Numbered from the stretch's first letter, positions 36,531-44,330 are shown. The stretch: 64,000 nucleotides of DNA from Pelosinus sp. IPA-1 (GCF_030269905.1 NZ_BSVC01000001.1:496001-560000); one strand, 5' to 3'. Notes: generated by a model from the letters alone, not told the origin. Numbers and translations: made by a program.

Positions 36531-36557
36531 TTAGCACTCTCAATATGCGAGTGCTAA
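36531..36557 (-). promoter_or_regulatory. CIRCE operator (HrcA site) upstream of htpG
   Basis: TTAGCACTC (36531-36539), a nine-base spacer and GAGTGCTAA (36549-36557) match the CIRCE consensus TTAGCACTC-N9-GAGTGCTAA without mismatch. It lies 50 bases upstream of the htpG start codon. Confidence 0.95.
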
Positions 36558-36719
36558 CTTTCTTATATAATACCTTGATTGTTATTTGAAATCAAGATAT
36601 TAACCATCCAAATTTACGCAATAATAACATTTTTTTACCGTTTTTATTCAATTTACTAGCGAAATTATATTATCTTTCGTTTTTAAATGAATGCCTCATT
36701 CTAATATAAATAAGAGAAA

Positions 36720-36763
36720 ATATGTGGGCCGCTGTAGCTTAGTGCTACAACGGCCCACATATT
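36720..36763 (-). terminator. Strong hairpin terminator of the zinc-ribbon gene
   Basis: ATATGTGGGCCG plus TGTAGC pairs with GCTACA and CGGCCCACATAT, about 18 base pairs with one mismatch. Read on the minus strand it is followed by ATTTTCTC. It lies 50 bases after the 36813-37121 gene. Confidence 0.75.
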
Positions 36764-36812
36764 TATAAATGATAGTAGGAGCTTGGGGCAGATATCGGAA
36801 AGAAATCGTGAA

Positions 36813-37121
36813 CTACGTTGAGAGATGTTTTTTTGCATGGAAGGCTGATTGGATAGCCTTTTGAATTGTTTCAGTATTAATTCGTTCAGTCCACTTATCG
36901 AAATAACAAGGATAACTTGTTCCGCATGAACTGCATTCTATAAATTGCTTAGTATCCTTTTGCTCTCGATTATCATATAAGTGGGGAAGAAGTTCTTCCG
37001 TATTATTAATTCCGGGTGCATTGGAATCTATGACATATGAATATTCATAGGTAGCTTGGTATTTTAATATAAGATGGTCACTATTACAAACGGGACATAC
37101 AACAGAATTGGTTTGGGTCAT
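36813..37121 (-). CDS. Small zinc-ribbon-like protein of unknown function
   Basis: This 102-residue protein has two Cys pairs, CPVCNSD near the N-terminus (about residue 9) and CSSCGTSYPC (about residues 63-72), that could bind zinc. The remainder is hydrophilic with no membrane segment. The ATG at 37121 is preferred because AGGGGGAA lies six bases before it. I do not recognise a named family. It is a single gene with its own terminator, divergent from the PPOX protein. Confidence 0.7.
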   Translation of the reverse strand: MTQTNSVVCPVCNSDHLILKYQATYEYSYVIDSNAPGINNTEELLPHLYDNREQKDTKQFIECSSCGTSYPCYFDKWTERINTETIQKAIQSAFHAKKHLST

Positions 37122-37419
37122 AGTAGTTCCCCCTATCGTAGTTTTGTTTGGCGCCTTCAACCTTCCTATTCATTTGTATTATATCCATATTTTAAGAGTA
37201 TCAAACCGTAAGGATAAAGCCAGGATTTTTGTTAAAAGTACATTCTCTGCTCTCACTCCACACGGTATGGGTGGTAATTTGATAAGAATGAGAAAAATTC
37301 TAGGCTTAAAAATAAATCATTCCAAGGATTAATGTAATGCTGATAATTTTTTTGTACATACTAAGTGTAAATATTGTAGTTTTTCCGAACAATCAGATGT
37401 AAATAAAGGAGTCGATTTT
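37122..37419. other. Divergent intergenic region
   Basis: This stretch lies between the zinc-ribbon gene (minus) and the PPOX gene (plus). A 74-codon plus-strand frame (37108-37332) overlaps the neighbour's start region and has no ribosome site, so I do not call it. No clear promoter or palindrome is seen. Confidence 0.4.
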
Positions 37420-37815
37420 ATGAATAAAGTGATTCAATTTCTAACTGACAACCCAACATTCTACCTTGCCACGGTTGATGGTGATGCCCCAAGAGTACGG
37501 CCCTTCGGATTTGTTATGAACTATAAAGATAAGATGTATTTTTGTACTAGCAATCAAAAAAATGTATACAAGCAGCTAAAAGCAAATCCTCAATTTGAAG
37601 TGTCTACAACTTCTAAAACAGGGGAATGGTTACGTCTAAGAGGGAAAGCTGTTTTTGATACAAATAAGGAAACGAAACAAGCCGCATTGGACTCTGCCCC
37701 TTTTCTGAGTAGCATGTATAGTGTTGATGATCCAAATTTTGAAGTGTTTTATATTGAAAATGCAGAGGCCAAATTTTACAATAGGACGGGTATTTCTGAA
37801 ACGATCAACTTTTAA
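37420..37815 (+). CDS. Pyridoxamine 5'-phosphate oxidase-fold (PPOX) flavin/heme-binding protein
   Basis: This 131-residue split-barrel protein matches the small PPOX family by FYLATVDGDAPRVRPFGFVM (residues 13-32), YFCTSNQKNVYKQLKANPQFEV and WLRLRGKAVF. Members bind FMN or F420 and reduce small substrates (NimA-like nitroreductases, general stress proteins). The ATG at 37420 is preceded by AAAGGAG. It is a complete single-domain protein; the cofactor and substrate are not decided. Confidence 0.85.
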   Translation: MNKVIQFLTDNPTFYLATVDGDAPRVRPFGFVMNYKDKMYFCTSNQKNVYKQLKANPQFEVSTTSKTGEWLRLRGKAVFDTNKETKQAALDSAPFLSSMYSVDDPNFEVFYIENAEAKFYNRTGISETINF

Positions 37816-37905
37816 GCAATTGTTATTGAATTATAGCAATTGAGGTCTATTTTACCTCTTATTTTAATTAAAGTTATGGCAATAATACTATTGGAGGTGA
37901 TAAAT

Positions 37906-38019
37906 ATGAAAGAACAGAAATGCAAACAAGAACAAAATAGAAAAGAAAATAAGAACGTTGAATTTGCAAAAGAAATTTTTAATAAAGAAAATAAAAAGCA
38001 AAATAAAGAAAAATGCTAA
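37906..38019 (+). CDS. Small Lys/Asn/Glu-rich protein (37 aa)
   Basis: This short frame starts at ATG 37906 eight bases after an ideal TTGGAGGTG site and ends at TAA 38019, directly before an intrinsic terminator. The product is very hydrophilic (MKEQKCKQEQNRKEN at the start), with about a third Lys and two Cys. No family is recognised. The ribosome site plus its own terminator support a real small gene; composition like that of small spore or stress proteins is only suggestive. Confidence 0.6.
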   Translation: MKEQKCKQEQNRKENKNVEFAKEIFNKENKKQNKEKC

Positions 38020-38025
38020 AATAAC

Positions 38026-38054
38026 AAAAGGTGGCTATGTAGCCACCTTTTATA
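38026..38054 (+). terminator. Intrinsic terminator after the 37-aa gene
   Basis: AAAAGGTGGCTA pairs with TAGCCACCTTTT around a two-base centre, followed by ATATT. Confidence 0.8.
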
Positions 38055-38158
38055 TTGCAATTAAGGACTTTATTGCATATTGGAACCCGGATCAGGATTC
38101 TGGAAGGCTAGCGGCTGAAAAATTTTAAGATCAATTTGAATTCTATAGAATAGAAAAA

Positions 38159-38210
38159 AGATCAGCCCTACTTGCTAACATTTGTTATGTTCGTAGTTAG
38201 GGCTGATCTT
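38159..38210 (-). terminator. Terminator of the feo operon
   Basis: GATCAGCCCTA pairs with TAGGGCTGATC; on the minus strand the stem is followed by TTTTTTCTATT. It starts four bases after the FeoB membrane-part stop. Confidence 0.85.
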
Positions 38211-38213
38211 CGA

Positions 38214-39617
38214 TTATACTAGGTTAAGTAGTCGTGCTGTCTGGGCTACTAAAAAGCATACCGAAAATGCAATTGTAGTGGGAATTATGAAAGTTAGAAG
38301 GGCCCATTTTTTACTACCTGTTTCTTTGTAAGCAGATAAAAGGGTAGTAGTGCAAGGCCAATGTAGTAGGCAAAACAACATAGTACAAACGGCCGTAAGC
38401 CAAGTCCAATTATTATGAATTAGAATATTTCGCAGTTCTTCGAGGCTCTCAAACTCCATCATCTGACCCGAGGATAAATAACACATTAAAAGGATTGGTA
38501 TAACAATTTCATTCGCAGGCAGGCCCAGGATAAAAGCTAAGAGGATAAAACCATCAAGGCCTACGGCATAACCAAGAGGCTGCAGCCAAGCCGCTAGGTG
38601 ACCAACAATACTTAGTTCTCCTATGTAGATATTTGCCAGCAGCCAGGTGATGGCACCTGCTGGGGCTGCCATTATGATGGCCCGTTTTAAGACAAAGACA
38701 GTGCGGTCAATGAGAGAACGATAAAAGATAGGTCCGAATTGGGGTTTGCGGTAGGGTGGAAGCTCTAAGACTAAAGAAGATGCTTCCCCTTTTAATATTG
38801 TGTGGGATAATGCCCAAGAAACAGCAAAAGTTACTAAAACACCAAGCATAACCAAGCTCGTAACTACGAGAGAAGCCACTACAGTTTCTAGTTCTGAAAT
38901 AAATATGCCGCCCATGAAGATAGTAGCGATAGCGATTAGCGTAGGAAAGCGTCCATTGCATGGCACAAAATTATTGGTTAACACAGCAATCAAACGTTCT
39001 CTTGGAGAGTCGATAATACGACAGGAGATCACTCCGGCGGCGTTACAGCCGAATCCCATACACATAGTGAGAATTTGTTTACCGCAGGCATGACACTTTT
39101 TAAAAATATTATCTAAATTAAAAGCTACTCTTGGTAAGTAACCAAGATCTTCTAGGAGGGTAAATAATGGGAAAAATATCGCCATAGGTGGCAACATAAC
39201 AGCCACTACCCAAGCTAGCCCTCGATACATACCAAGAACGAGCACACCAGTTAACCAAGCTGGCGCTCCAGCAATTTCGAACCAAACTAACAATTGATCT
39301 TGAAAAGCAAAAAGTGCATCTCCAATTATCTCTGAAGGAACATTTGCTCCGGTTATTGTGATCCAAAAGATGGTACTAAGTAATAGCAGCATAATTGGAT
39401 ACCCGAATAGTCGTGAGGTTAAAATATCGTCTAGCTTACTATCCCAACTGCGATTTACAGAAATTTGTTTTGTAATCGCCGGCCTAGCTATCGCCTCGGT
39501 GTTGGCATAAATGTCAGAAACAATTTGATCGCCTAAATTCTCATGATTGAGGCGGATTTTTTCCGCTTCAATGCATATTTCTTCTAAAGTCATCATAGGT
39601 TTAATTGTAGCATTCAT
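38214..39617 (-). CDS. feoB: Ferrous iron transport protein B, membrane part (split FeoB)
   Basis: This 467-residue protein corresponds to the C-terminal permease part of FeoB. It has about eight helices, the Gate regions (LVLGMYRGLAWVV..LPPMAIFFPLF and LPANEIVIPILLMCYLSSG, in part), the FGCNAAGVISCRIIDSPRERL motif (in part) with its Cys, and ELPPYRKPQFGPI. It has no G domain; that is encoded by the preceding gene. The ATG at 39617 overlaps the TGA of the G-domain gene (ATGA) and is preceded by GGAGGCCGC, so the two halves are translationally coupled. About 80 hydrophilic residues precede the first helix. Together they should form one Fe2+ transporter. Confidence 0.9.
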   Translation of the reverse strand: MNATIKPMMTLEEICIEAEKIRLNHENLGDQIVSDIYANTEAIARPAITKQISVNRSWDSKLDDILTSRLFGYPIMLLLLSTIFWITITGANVPSEIIGDALFAFQDQLLVWFEIAGAPAWLTGVLVLGMYRGLAWVVAVMLPPMAIFFPLFTLLEDLGYLPRVAFNLDNIFKKCHACGKQILTMCMGFGCNAAGVISCRIIDSPRERLIAVLTNNFVPCNGRFPTLIAIATIFMGGIFISELETVVASLVVTSLVMLGVLVTFAVSWALSHTILKGEASSLVLELPPYRKPQFGPIFYRSLIDRTVFVLKRAIIMAAPAGAITWLLANIYIGELSIVGHLAAWLQPLGYAVGLDGFILLAFILGLPANEIVIPILLMCYLSSGQMMEFESLEELRNILIHNNWTWLTAVCTMLFCLLHWPCTTTLLSAYKETGSKKWALLTFIIPTTIAFSVCFLVAQTARLLNLV

Positions 39618-40387
39618 ACTGCGGCCTCCTGTAAATATATCAAACTCAAACCTAAGTAGCTTGTAATACTTTTTATAAAAGCCTGGTCGCCATCGAGTAG
39701 GCGTAGTGCTACCCAACGAGGATTTAGATTAGGCCCTATTACTCTTGTAATATTTGGCAATAATTGTTGAATTGCATTTTCTACCGCAGGAGAATACTTA
39801 ATTTGTCTAGGGGTTCCTATGCACGAGCCTATAGACATTTCATATAACCCTTGACGTAGTTTGTCAAGGCCTACTCCATTTCGGGCGGCAGTGGCGATAA
39901 CTGGCACGCCCAATTCTTTTTGTAAGGCCGGAATATTGATATTTATATTTTTTTTTGTCGCTTCATCCATCAAATTGACACAAACAATCACTTTAGACGT
40001 TATCTCCATGACTTGCAAAGCTAAATTGAGATTGCGTTCAAGACAAGTTGCATCAAGTACTACCAGTGTAGCATCTGGTTTGCCAAAACAAATAAAGTCT
40101 CTAGCCACTTGTTCTTCGACAGTATGAGCCAAGATGGAATAAGTACCAGGTAAATCTACCATTAGAAAAGAGTGGTCAAGATAGGTAAAATTACCTTGGG
40201 CATTATCAACTGTTTTTCCAGGCCAGTTACCTGTATGCTGGTGTAATCCTGTTAGTGCATTAAATACAGTACTTTTTCCCACATTCGGATTACCAGCTAA
40301 GGCTACGGTAAACTGTCCTAGACGTGTTGTAATGCCGAAATGCTCATGTAAAAACCTATGGTGCTCATCACGATTAGAATTGTTCAT
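39614..40387 (-). CDS. feoB: Ferrous iron transport protein B, G-protein part (split FeoB)
   Basis: This 257-residue protein is NFeoB alone. It has G1 GNPNVGKSTVFNALTG (about residues 26-41), the switch HTGNWPGKTVD, G3 DLPGTYS, G4 NLMDEA and a helical GDI-like domain to the end (LSLIYLQEAAV). It ends with TGA overlapping the start of the membrane-part gene. In most bacteria both parts are one polypeptide of about 700-780 residues. No remnant of a fused junction is visible, so this is a genuine split rather than a recent frameshift. The ATG at 40387 follows AGGAGGA, 13 bases after the feoA stop. Confidence 0.9.
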   Translation of the reverse strand: MNNSNRDEHHRFLHEHFGITTRLGQFTVALAGNPNVGKSTVFNALTGLHQHTGNWPGKTVDNAQGNFTYLDHSFLMVDLPGTYSILAHTVEEQVARDFICFGKPDATLVVLDATCLERNLNLALQVMEITSKVIVCVNLMDEATKKNININIPALQKELGVPVIATAARNGVGLDKLRQGLYEMSIGSCIGTPRQIKYSPAVENAIQQLLPNITRVIGPNLNPRWVALRLLDGDQAFIKSITSYLGLSLIYLQEAAV

Positions 40388-40400
40388 TTCGGTATTCCTC

Positions 40401-40655
40401 CTAATATTGGTTGGTGAGATTAACAGTAATTTGGCTAGCATCTTCACTGCGTAAAGCAATGAGAGTATCTCTCACTAAGTAAGCTATTGGATCTCCTGAT
40501 GGACTTTTTCGTATACATTGCACAGGTGTCCCAGGAACCATACCTAGATCAAGAATGCGGCGGCGTAATAAGCCTTGCAAATTAAGGGATACGACTTGAC
40601 AAATAGATCCTATCCCTAAGGATGATAATGGAACAGTCGTTGATAATGTATTCAT
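40401..40655 (-). CDS. feoA: Ferrous iron transport protein A
   Basis: This 84-residue SH3-like protein has LRRRILDLGMVPGTPVQCI (split: LRRRILDLGMVPG, TPVQCI), typical FeoA, and the C-terminal YLVRDTLIALRSEDASQI with the ALR-x-DA motif. It is the small cytoplasmic partner of FeoB. First gene of the feoA-feoB(G)-feoB(membrane) operon, with an AAGGAGA site before the ATG at 40655. Candidate iron-responsive operators lie about 190-230 bases upstream. Confidence 0.93.
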   Translation of the reverse strand: MNTLSTTVPLSSLGIGSICQVVSLNLQGLLRRRILDLGMVPGTPVQCIRKSPSGDPIAYLVRDTLIALRSEDASQITVNLTNQY

Positions 40656-40838
40656 GCTAAAATCTCCTTGTTTAATATGTTTTGTAGACGCTGTTTACAA
40701 AACATATTTTATTTTTACTTAATTGTTGATTCCCATTTTGATAAGCGGGTGGTTCTTCTCTCCTTAGAGTAGAGGGGAACCGATTGGATTGATGACAGTT
40801 TTACTATAAGAGATCGCGTTTTAACATAGGAATTGATA
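40656..40838 (-). other. Long leader of the feo operon
   Basis: If the promoter at about 40842-40870 is used, the mRNA has a leader of about 180 bases. It contains one hairpin with G-U pairs (GGTTC-TTCTCT with AGAGGG-GAACC, about 40753-40782). No frame with a ribosome site was seen. The hairpin is not followed by a T-tract. Confidence 0.4.
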
Positions 40839-40886
40839 TTAGCCGTGGCTAACATTTCTTTTAAAAAAATAGTTAGCCTTGGGTAA
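40839..40886 (-). promoter_or_regulatory. Promoter with two palindromic candidate iron-repressor operators
   Basis: Two related palindromes, TTAGCC-GT-GGCTAA (40839-40852) and TTAGCC-TT-GGGTAA (40873-40886), lie 34 bases apart centre to centre. On the minus strand TTAAAA, a 17-base spacer and TAATAT form a candidate promoter whose -10 and spacer overlap the first palindrome. The TTAGSC...GSCTAA pattern resembles DtxR/IdeR-type sites, which fits an iron-uptake operon. Confidence 0.5.
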
Positions 40887-41073
40887 GATGTAGAACTTAA
40901 TTTACTATATGAAAAGCGAAAGGTTTTTGTTACTTACTTAGCTATCAAGAAATATAGAATAAATTAAATTTTTTTGAGTTTTGGTAATTGTGTCCTGTAT
41001 CATCGAAAAAACGAAAGAAAATTATTTTATTTTAAATGGGGCAACATATAAGAAAAAGGAAAGGTGGGTAATA

Positions 41074-41460
41074 ATGCAGGATTATTGTGGTAGTAATGGT
41101 TGTTATATGTTAGAGTCGAGTGATGATTTTGATGGTGAGTTTCTTGAAATTTATCTTAATAGTCCAGTTGTCTATGTTCTTGATAATAATGGTAGTAGTG
41201 TTCGTGTAGTAGGCGGTGATCGCCCCGAGCCTGATATTATCTTTGAGTTATTCAAGAATGATGAAGATGGTGTTTTGTTAACGGATAAGATGGAAGTACC
41301 TTCATTATTTTTACATGGTGTTAAGGAGTTTATAATAGCACTCTTGCAGTATGATAGAGAGGATTTCGGTACAAAGGAAGGACTTTTAAGGGCTGTAGAA
41401 AGTCTACTCGACAAGGAAGGCGCAGAATGGGGTATTGTTCATGAATCCGCAGCGGAATGA
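41074..41460 (+). CDS. Hypothetical acidic protein (128 aa)
   Basis: This soluble, acidic protein starts at ATG 41074 behind GGAAAGGTGGG. It has a Cys pair near the N-terminus (MQDYCGSNGCYM) and no membrane segment or motif that I recognise. It is encoded alone, between the feo promoter region and its own terminator at 41471. A longer frame to 40981 exists but has no ribosome site. Function unknown. Confidence 0.65.
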   Translation: MQDYCGSNGCYMLESSDDFDGEFLEIYLNSPVVYVLDNNGSSVRVVGGDRPEPDIIFELFKNDEDGVLLTDKMEVPSLFLHGVKEFIIALLQYDREDFGTKEGLLRAVESLLDKEGAEWGIVHESAAE

Positions 41461-41470
41461 TTGACTAAAA

Positions 41471-41520
41471 AAATGAAGACTTTTGCTTGTGCTAACACAT
41501 GGCAGAGGTCTTCATTGTTT
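41471..41520 (+). terminator. Intrinsic terminator
   Basis: AATGAAGAC pairs with GTCTTCATT (plus TTGC/GCAG partial) around a long loop, followed by GTTTTATT. Confidence 0.7.
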
Positions 41521-41745
41521 TATTGTGAAGTTTTTACAATAGTATAGCTAAACTACATACTAGTAGAAAGAATGTAACAGAGTAACGGTTAGTGTTTTAT
41601 AGAGCTTCACTATTTAACTTGACTTAGTTATTCTAAATAGATAAAGTTTATTAATAATGGCAAGTATCCGCATGTAAGATAAGGGAATAGAATGAACATG
41701 GTCTCCTGTTTTCTATCAGTAATGCGGTGAAAGGGGGAGTAAGAT

Positions 41746-42366
41746 ATGGAAGTTAAGCATCCTGAATGGTTACAGATTCAATCAGATAACCAAACATTAT
41801 ATGGTTACAATCAGGAGTGGTATAAGACTTCGTTTCAAAGAACGAGGGGCTGCGGACCAACAGCTGCTGCCATGTTGCTTTTATATCTGAATAGGCGAGT
41901 AAAAGAAGCTTTGCCATACCAGGGCCATAGTATTCCTGCTATAACAAAGGTACTTGAAGACGTATGGAACTTTGTTACTCCTGGTTGGTTGTTAGGACTG
42001 AATAGCACTAACAAGTTTTGTAGGGGGACGGAGGCTCTTTTGAGGCATTATAGGCTAGCTTGGCAATGCCAAGTACTGAGCATTCCTATGTTTAGATCTA
42101 GTCGACCACCGCTTATGAAAGTTGTAAAGTTTTTGGAAGAGGGGATTGCTTCAGATTGTCCCATCGCATTTTTAAACCTTCACAAAGGGCGAGAGAATGC
42201 CTTAGAGAGTTGGCATTGGATTGTGCTAATCGCTTTATCTTATGATAAAGAACAGAAACGTTATATTGCTACCTGTTATGATGGAGGCCGCTTGGTTACA
42301 TTTGATGTAGCTATATGGCTGGAAACTAGCAAATTTGGGGGTGGTTTTGTCTATATGAAAGTTTGA
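41746..42366 (+). CDS. Peptidase C39-like / papain-fold protein
   Basis: This 206-residue protein has the Cys motif RGCGPTAAAMLLLYL (Cys at residue 36), a downstream His in ESWHWIVLIAL (about 160) and an Asp in TCYDGGRLV (about 184). The order Cys-His-Asp in this spacing is that of C39-like cysteine peptidases. There is no signal peptide or membrane segment, so it acts in the cytoplasm or is released by another route. No peptide or transporter gene is adjacent. The ATG at 41746 follows AAAGGGGGAG. Target unknown; the fold assignment is by motif only. Confidence 0.65.
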   Translation: MEVKHPEWLQIQSDNQTLYGYNQEWYKTSFQRTRGCGPTAAAMLLLYLNRRVKEALPYQGHSIPAITKVLEDVWNFVTPGWLLGLNSTNKFCRGTEALLRHYRLAWQCQVLSIPMFRSSRPPLMKVVKFLEEGIASDCPIAFLNLHKGRENALESWHWIVLIALSYDKEQKRYIATCYDGGRLVTFDVAIWLETSKFGGGFVYMKV

Positions 42367-42380
42367 AAGAATGAGGATAT

Positions 42381-42428
42381 AAAAGTTAAATGCAGCCAAC
42401 CTACGAAAGGTGGCTGCATTTAACTTTT
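42381..42428 (+). terminator. Perfect-stem terminator
   Basis: The arms 42381-42398 and 42411-42428 are 18 bases each and fully complementary, around a 12-base loop. A- and T-tracts lie at the outer ends, so it could work in both directions. Confidence 0.85.
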
Positions 42429-42531
42429 ACGGAATCAGAAAGTATAACACTTTCTTGATTCCAAGTAAGAACGACTAAGGCTTCTGCCTGCGTCCGAGGA
42501 TTTGGCACAAGCCAAGTCTTTTCTTATATAA

Positions 42532-42660
42532 TTAGGGTCTTTGAGGTTTCCTCTGTGTGTTAACTGTTCGGTCACTTCTCCGGTTGGAAACATCTTTAGG
42601 ATCACCGAAAGTGACCTTTTTAGAATTAGCGACGATTTTCTGTTTATGTACAATATCCAT
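42532..42660 (-). CDS. Possible small basic protein (42 aa)
   Basis: On the minus strand an ideal AGGAGGTGATTTT site leads into ATG at 42660, giving a 42-residue basic peptide beginning MDIVHKQKIVANSKK and ending in QRKPQRP. No family is recognised. Another frame in the same DNA (GTG at 42668) is longer but overlaps the ribosome site. The ribosome site is the only support. Confidence 0.35.
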   Translation of the reverse strand: MDIVHKQKIVANSKKVTFGDPKDVSNRRSDRTVNTQRKPQRP

Positions 42661-42799
42661 AAAATCACCTCCTGCCCAATAGTTTATCCATATCATAGTG
42701 ATTCATGTTATAAAAAGAAAATCCCTCATAAATTGGAAAGGTTCATAAATATGTCTTTACGCTATAAGGGCACAAATCCTGATAAGTATTTGCAGGAAT

Positions 42800-42840
42800 C
42801 AAGCCTTTTATTAGTAAATAGATTACTAATAAGAGGCTTG
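42800..42840 (+). terminator. Hairpin upstream of the QueG-like gene (terminator or attenuator)
   Basis: CAAGCCT-TTATTAGTAA pairs with TTACTAATAA-AGGCTTG around a short loop. It lies only 50 bases before ATG 42893 and is followed by GTTCTCTTAGG rather than a clean T-tract. Confidence 0.5.
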
Positions 42841-42892
42841 GTTCTCTTAGGTTTATAATCCTGATACTATTTAGAGTAAAGGAGTAAAGTGA

Positions 42893-43741
42893 ATGAAAGA
42901 AGAGATTATCTCTCAAATCATTAATTTTGTCAGTACTTCCGAGTTGAATAAGTTGCCACATACGGAAAAAAAAATCTACAATTCTCCTCTAATTGGGTTT
43001 GCGGATGTCAACAATCCAATTTTTGAAGTCTATAAGCAGAAGATAGGGTCATTTCACTTGACACCGAAAGAATGGTTTAGGTTGGAATTTGAGGATAGTT
43101 CCTTGTCCAACGGAACCGTAATATGTTGGATCCTTCCTTTTACCGAAAGTGTCTTAAAAAGTAACTCCTTAGAAAAAGAACTTCCTTCAAAAGAGTGGGC
43201 TCAAGCTAGATTTTATGGTGAGCAGTTTAATGATATGTTAAGAGACTTTGTCGTCAATCTAGTCACTGAAGCGGGGAGTCGTACGGTTGCACCCTCATTG
43301 AGTTCACACTGGAAGCGAAGTTATGACGATACTATTGGAATTGCATCAACTTGGTCGGAAAGGCATGCTGCTTATGCCGCTGGCCTAGGAACATTTAGTC
43401 TAACCGATGCACTGATAACTGAACGTGGCATGGCGATGCGTGTTGGTAGTGTAATCACAGAGTTAGTTCTAGAGCCTTCTCAAGCTGCATACAAGGGAGT
43501 TTACGATAATTGCTTGTATTACAATTCCAATAGTTGTGGAGCTTGTATCCGTAGATGCCCAGCCGGAGCAATTTCAAAAAATGGGCACAATAAAGATTTA
43601 TGCTTTGACTATACGCGCAAAATCGTAATGCCTGCAGTCAATGAAGTCTATGAGGTTACCACGCCCAGTTGTGGACTGTGCCAAACTAGGGTTCCTTGTG
43701 AAAAAGCAATTCCCAAAAGGCCCAAAGCAAAATCATTGTAA
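42893..43741 (+). CDS. Epoxyqueuosine reductase (QueG)-like 4Fe-4S protein
   Basis: This 282-residue protein has a C-terminal ferredoxin-like part with CGACIRRCPAGAI (about residues 215-227) and CGLCQTRVPCEKAIP (about 260-274), giving Cys residues for Fe-S clusters. The middle holds RHAAYAAGLGTFSLTDALIT (about 160-179), close to the RxxAxxAGLGxxG region of QueG and corrinoid reductive-dehalogenase-like proteins. It is shorter than QueG and the cluster spacing is atypical, so it is a relative of unknown substrate. Start ATG 42893 follows AAAGGAGTAAAG. Confidence 0.7.
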   Translation: MKEEIISQIINFVSTSELNKLPHTEKKIYNSPLIGFADVNNPIFEVYKQKIGSFHLTPKEWFRLEFEDSSLSNGTVICWILPFTESVLKSNSLEKELPSKEWAQARFYGEQFNDMLRDFVVNLVTEAGSRTVAPSLSSHWKRSYDDTIGIASTWSERHAAYAAGLGTFSLTDALITERGMAMRVGSVITELVLEPSQAAYKGVYDNCLYYNSNSCGACIRRCPAGAISKNGHNKDLCFDYTRKIVMPAVNEVYEVTTPSCGLCQTRVPCEKAIPKRPKAKSL

Positions 43742-43847
43742 TTAATTAAAGTTTTTAGGGATTTTGTTAGGGCAGGAGGTGATACTATCTTTTGTATTGA
43801 TAAATTTAATAAGAGTATTAATATATTCTCATTTAGGAGGCAGGAAT

Positions 43848-44330
43848 TTGGAAGGTGAGAACTTGGTTTCCGTGCATAATCAGTATGATATTTTTTTGGC
43901 GTCGCCAATTTCCAGTTTTGGTTCAGCCTCTCAGTATATAGATGATAGGTATAATACACTTCAACTCATTGGTATATTAGAAGATAAGGTAGGAACCGTT
44001 TTTTACGCTGGGAGAAATCTACCGGATAAGGATAACTTAGATGGTGATGGGGAGGTAAAGAAAGATTTTGAGGCGATCAGAAATTGTGACTATTTTATCA
44101 TGTGTTATCCTGAAAAAAGTACATCAAGTGTATTAGTTGAGGCGGGATATGCTCTTGCATTAGACAAGTTTTCTATCTATATTGTCCGAAATCTTTCCGA
44201 TTTACCATTTCTGTTACAATTTGCGATACGATCGTATGAAAACGTTATAGCCTATGAATCTGAGTCCATAGATAAATCTGCCTTATTTATAGAACGAGAA
44301 ATTTCCCTCCATAGGGAGAGGAGAAAATGA
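43848..44330 (+). CDS. Nucleoside 2-deoxyribosyltransferase-like Rossmann protein
   Basis: This protein of about 160 residues has YDIFLASPISSF near the N-terminus, a KDFEAIRNCDYFIMCYPEK stretch and SSVLVEAGYALAL. The Asp in the middle and the VxEAGYAxAL segment match the pattern of the nucleoside deoxyribosyltransferase/YtoQ-like fold. A TTG start at 43848 is preferred because AGGAGG lies seven bases before it; a longer frame from 43764 adds a hydrophobic N-terminus without a site. It could be a base-exchange or NAD/nucleotide-hydrolysing enzyme; neighbours give no clue. Confidence 0.5.
   Translation: MEGENLVSVHNQYDIFLASPISSFGSASQYIDDRYNTLQLIGILEDKVGTVFYAGRNLPDKDNLDGDGEVKKDFEAIRNCDYFIMCYPEKSTSSVLVEAGYALALDKFSIYIVRNLSDLPFLLQFAIRSYENVIAYESESIDKSALFIEREISLHRERRK

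Noticed and set aside
37108-37332. Plus-strand 74-codon frame
   Set aside because: It overlaps the start of the minus-strand zinc-ribbon gene, has no ribosome site and the translation resembles no protein.
37816-37860. GCAATTG repeated twice as a phage attachment or duplication site
   Set aside because: The repeat is only 8-9 bases, with no integrase or tRNA nearby.
42435-42668. Minus-strand 77-codon frame
   Set aside because: Its GTG start lies inside the AGGAGGTG ribosome site that fits the ATG of a shorter frame at 42660.
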